Shown here one piece after another: positions 5,669 to 6,115 of a stretch of 6,115 nucleotides of DNA. A program made the translations under genes and the position numbers. Numbering within the stretch: the first letter of the stretch is position 1; each line of letters opens with the position of its first letter. The notes below the pieces were generated by a model, which saw only the letters and a program-made list of their open reading frames with translations, was not told the origin of the DNA and made no database searches. The DNA is taken from assembly GCA_015711875.1 (NCBI GenBank), contig JACVJG010000201.1:1-6115 (forward strand), written 5' to 3'. The DNA is from Candidatus Solincola jinzensis. Lineage in GTDB: Bacteria > Actinomycetota > Geothermincolia > Geothermincolales > RBG-13-55-18.

Positions 5669-5697
5669 ATCCTCTCCAGGGATATTGGGGCGTAGCG
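5669..5697. repeat. 29-base direct repeat, copy 2 (ZIP-distal)
   Basis: Same sequence as the copy at 5609-5637, except T at 5683 and 5686. The period is exactly 60 bases, and the 31 bases between the copies are not obviously related to other sequence in the window. Read on the minus strand, each copy could encode RYAP(I/M)SLERI in the same frame, since 60 is a multiple of three. Confidence 0.8.
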
Positions 5698-5886
5698 GGG
5701 TAACTCGGTTCACCAACAACCCCCCCTCGACCAAGACCGATCGAGCATAGGCAACCCGGGCTTTGCTGAGCAAGGGGTCAGGTGGTGACGTTTCTGGAGG
5801 CAGCATGTAAGAGCCGCTGAACGCGAGGATAGTCGATCACGATGAAAAGGGGCAGGAGGTGGTCGCGTTTTCCTGTGCCCCTCAGC

Positions 5887-5920
5887 AAGGTCGCGTTTGC
5901 CGGGCCCGCTCGCGACTTTT
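5887..5920 (+). terminator. Candidate intrinsic terminator hairpin
   Basis: AAGGTCGCG (5887-5895) pairs with CGCGACTTT (5911-5919), nine pairs including one G-T, across a 15-base loop holding the palindrome CGGGCCCG. The T-run is TTTT (5917-5920). There is no evident plus-strand gene just upstream, so what it would terminate is unclear. One arm is part of the second GGTCGCGTTT repeat. Confidence 0.35.
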
Positions 5921-6071
5921 CTCCCCGCCGTAAGGCAGAAGCAGGTTTGAAGCCCTGCGCTGCGGGAACCATAGGGTGTTAATAGAGTGCAAACGTAGAT
6001 GGCTGCGAAAGGCGCGAGGACGTATTACAGCAAAAGCGATGCGCAGGCGGTCGATCATGGGGGTTCAGAGG

Positions 6072-6115
6072 ATGAAACGAGCCAAGCCGAGGACGGCCGC
6101 CGTGGCTGTCGGGCT
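6072..6115 (+). CDS. Possible N-terminus of an unidentified protein (runs off window)
   Basis: Fourteen codons from the ATG at 6072 read MKRAKPRTAAVAVG, a basic start followed by small and hydrophobic residues, as at the beginning of a signal peptide or membrane anchor. Codons mostly end in G or C, like the neighbours. GGGGG at 6059-6063 is a possible ribosome binding site. In-frame ATGs at 6057 (preceded by AGGCGG at 6045-6050) and 6039 are alternatives. A different frame from ATG 5999 is also open to the edge. Too little is present to assign a function. Confidence 0.35.
   Translation, partial: MKRAKPRTAAVAVG

Larger units (their letters stand above)
5554..6056. other. Gene-poor region upstream of the ZIP gene
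   Basis: About 500 bases. It contains the ZIP leader and promoter, the 60-base-period repeats, a 10-base direct repeat GGTCGCGTTT (5861-5870 and 5889-5898) and a terminator-like hairpin. Minus-strand frames of 64-72 codons are open at 5588-5972, but I recognise no family and see no good ribosome binding sites. Another short open frame begins with ATG at 5999 and runs off the window, overlapping the possible gene at the right edge. Confidence 0.5.

Noticed and set aside
5609..5697. CRISPR-like pair of 29-base repeats with a 31-base spacer
   Set aside because: Only two copies, no further units on either side, no cas genes, and overlap with a promoter.

Overview
The window is GC-rich bacterial DNA with strong purine-rich ribosome binding sites and GC-ending codons. 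Gene content is housekeeping plus metabolic: glutamyl-tRNA synthetase, two Glu/Gln tRNA genes with encoded CCA ends, a YhdH/AcuI-type reductase, an amidohydrolase and a ZIP metal transporter. A high-GC lineage such as an actinobacterium would fit, but nothing here fixes the taxon; that is inference.

Layout, left to right. (1) The 3' part of gltX (+), followed 15 bases later by a metallo-beta-lactamase-fold hydrolase (+), probably cotranscribed. (2) A recognisable sigma-70-like promoter and an acryloyl-CoA-reductase-like MDR gene (+). (3) A gene-free stretch of about 650 bases between convergent genes, rich in stable hairpins. (4) A PF04909-type amidohydrolase (-), with a perfect TATAAT box and a 10-base-period GCCAAA direct repeat where the -35 box should be. 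(5) A divergent promoter driving tRNA-Gln(CTG) and tRNA-Glu(CTC), closed by a clear intrinsic terminator. (6) A ZupT-like ZIP metal transporter (-), convergent with the tRNAs; its promoter region carries two 29-base direct repeats exactly 60 bases apart. (7) About 480 bases with hairpins and short repeats but no convincing gene, then the possible first codons of another gene (+) at the right edge.

How the parts relate. gltX and the two tRNA genes belong to the same process: GluRS charges tRNA-Glu and, in bacteria that use the transamidation route, also tRNA-Gln. The tRNA-Gln here has the U1-A72 pair known as a GatCAB recognition element. The other genes have no obvious shared pathway. No mobile element, CRISPR array or defence system is visible. 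The points most worth a second look are the structured non-coding region at about 2929-3171, the repeats upstream of the ZIP gene, and substituted metal ligands in both metallohydrolases.
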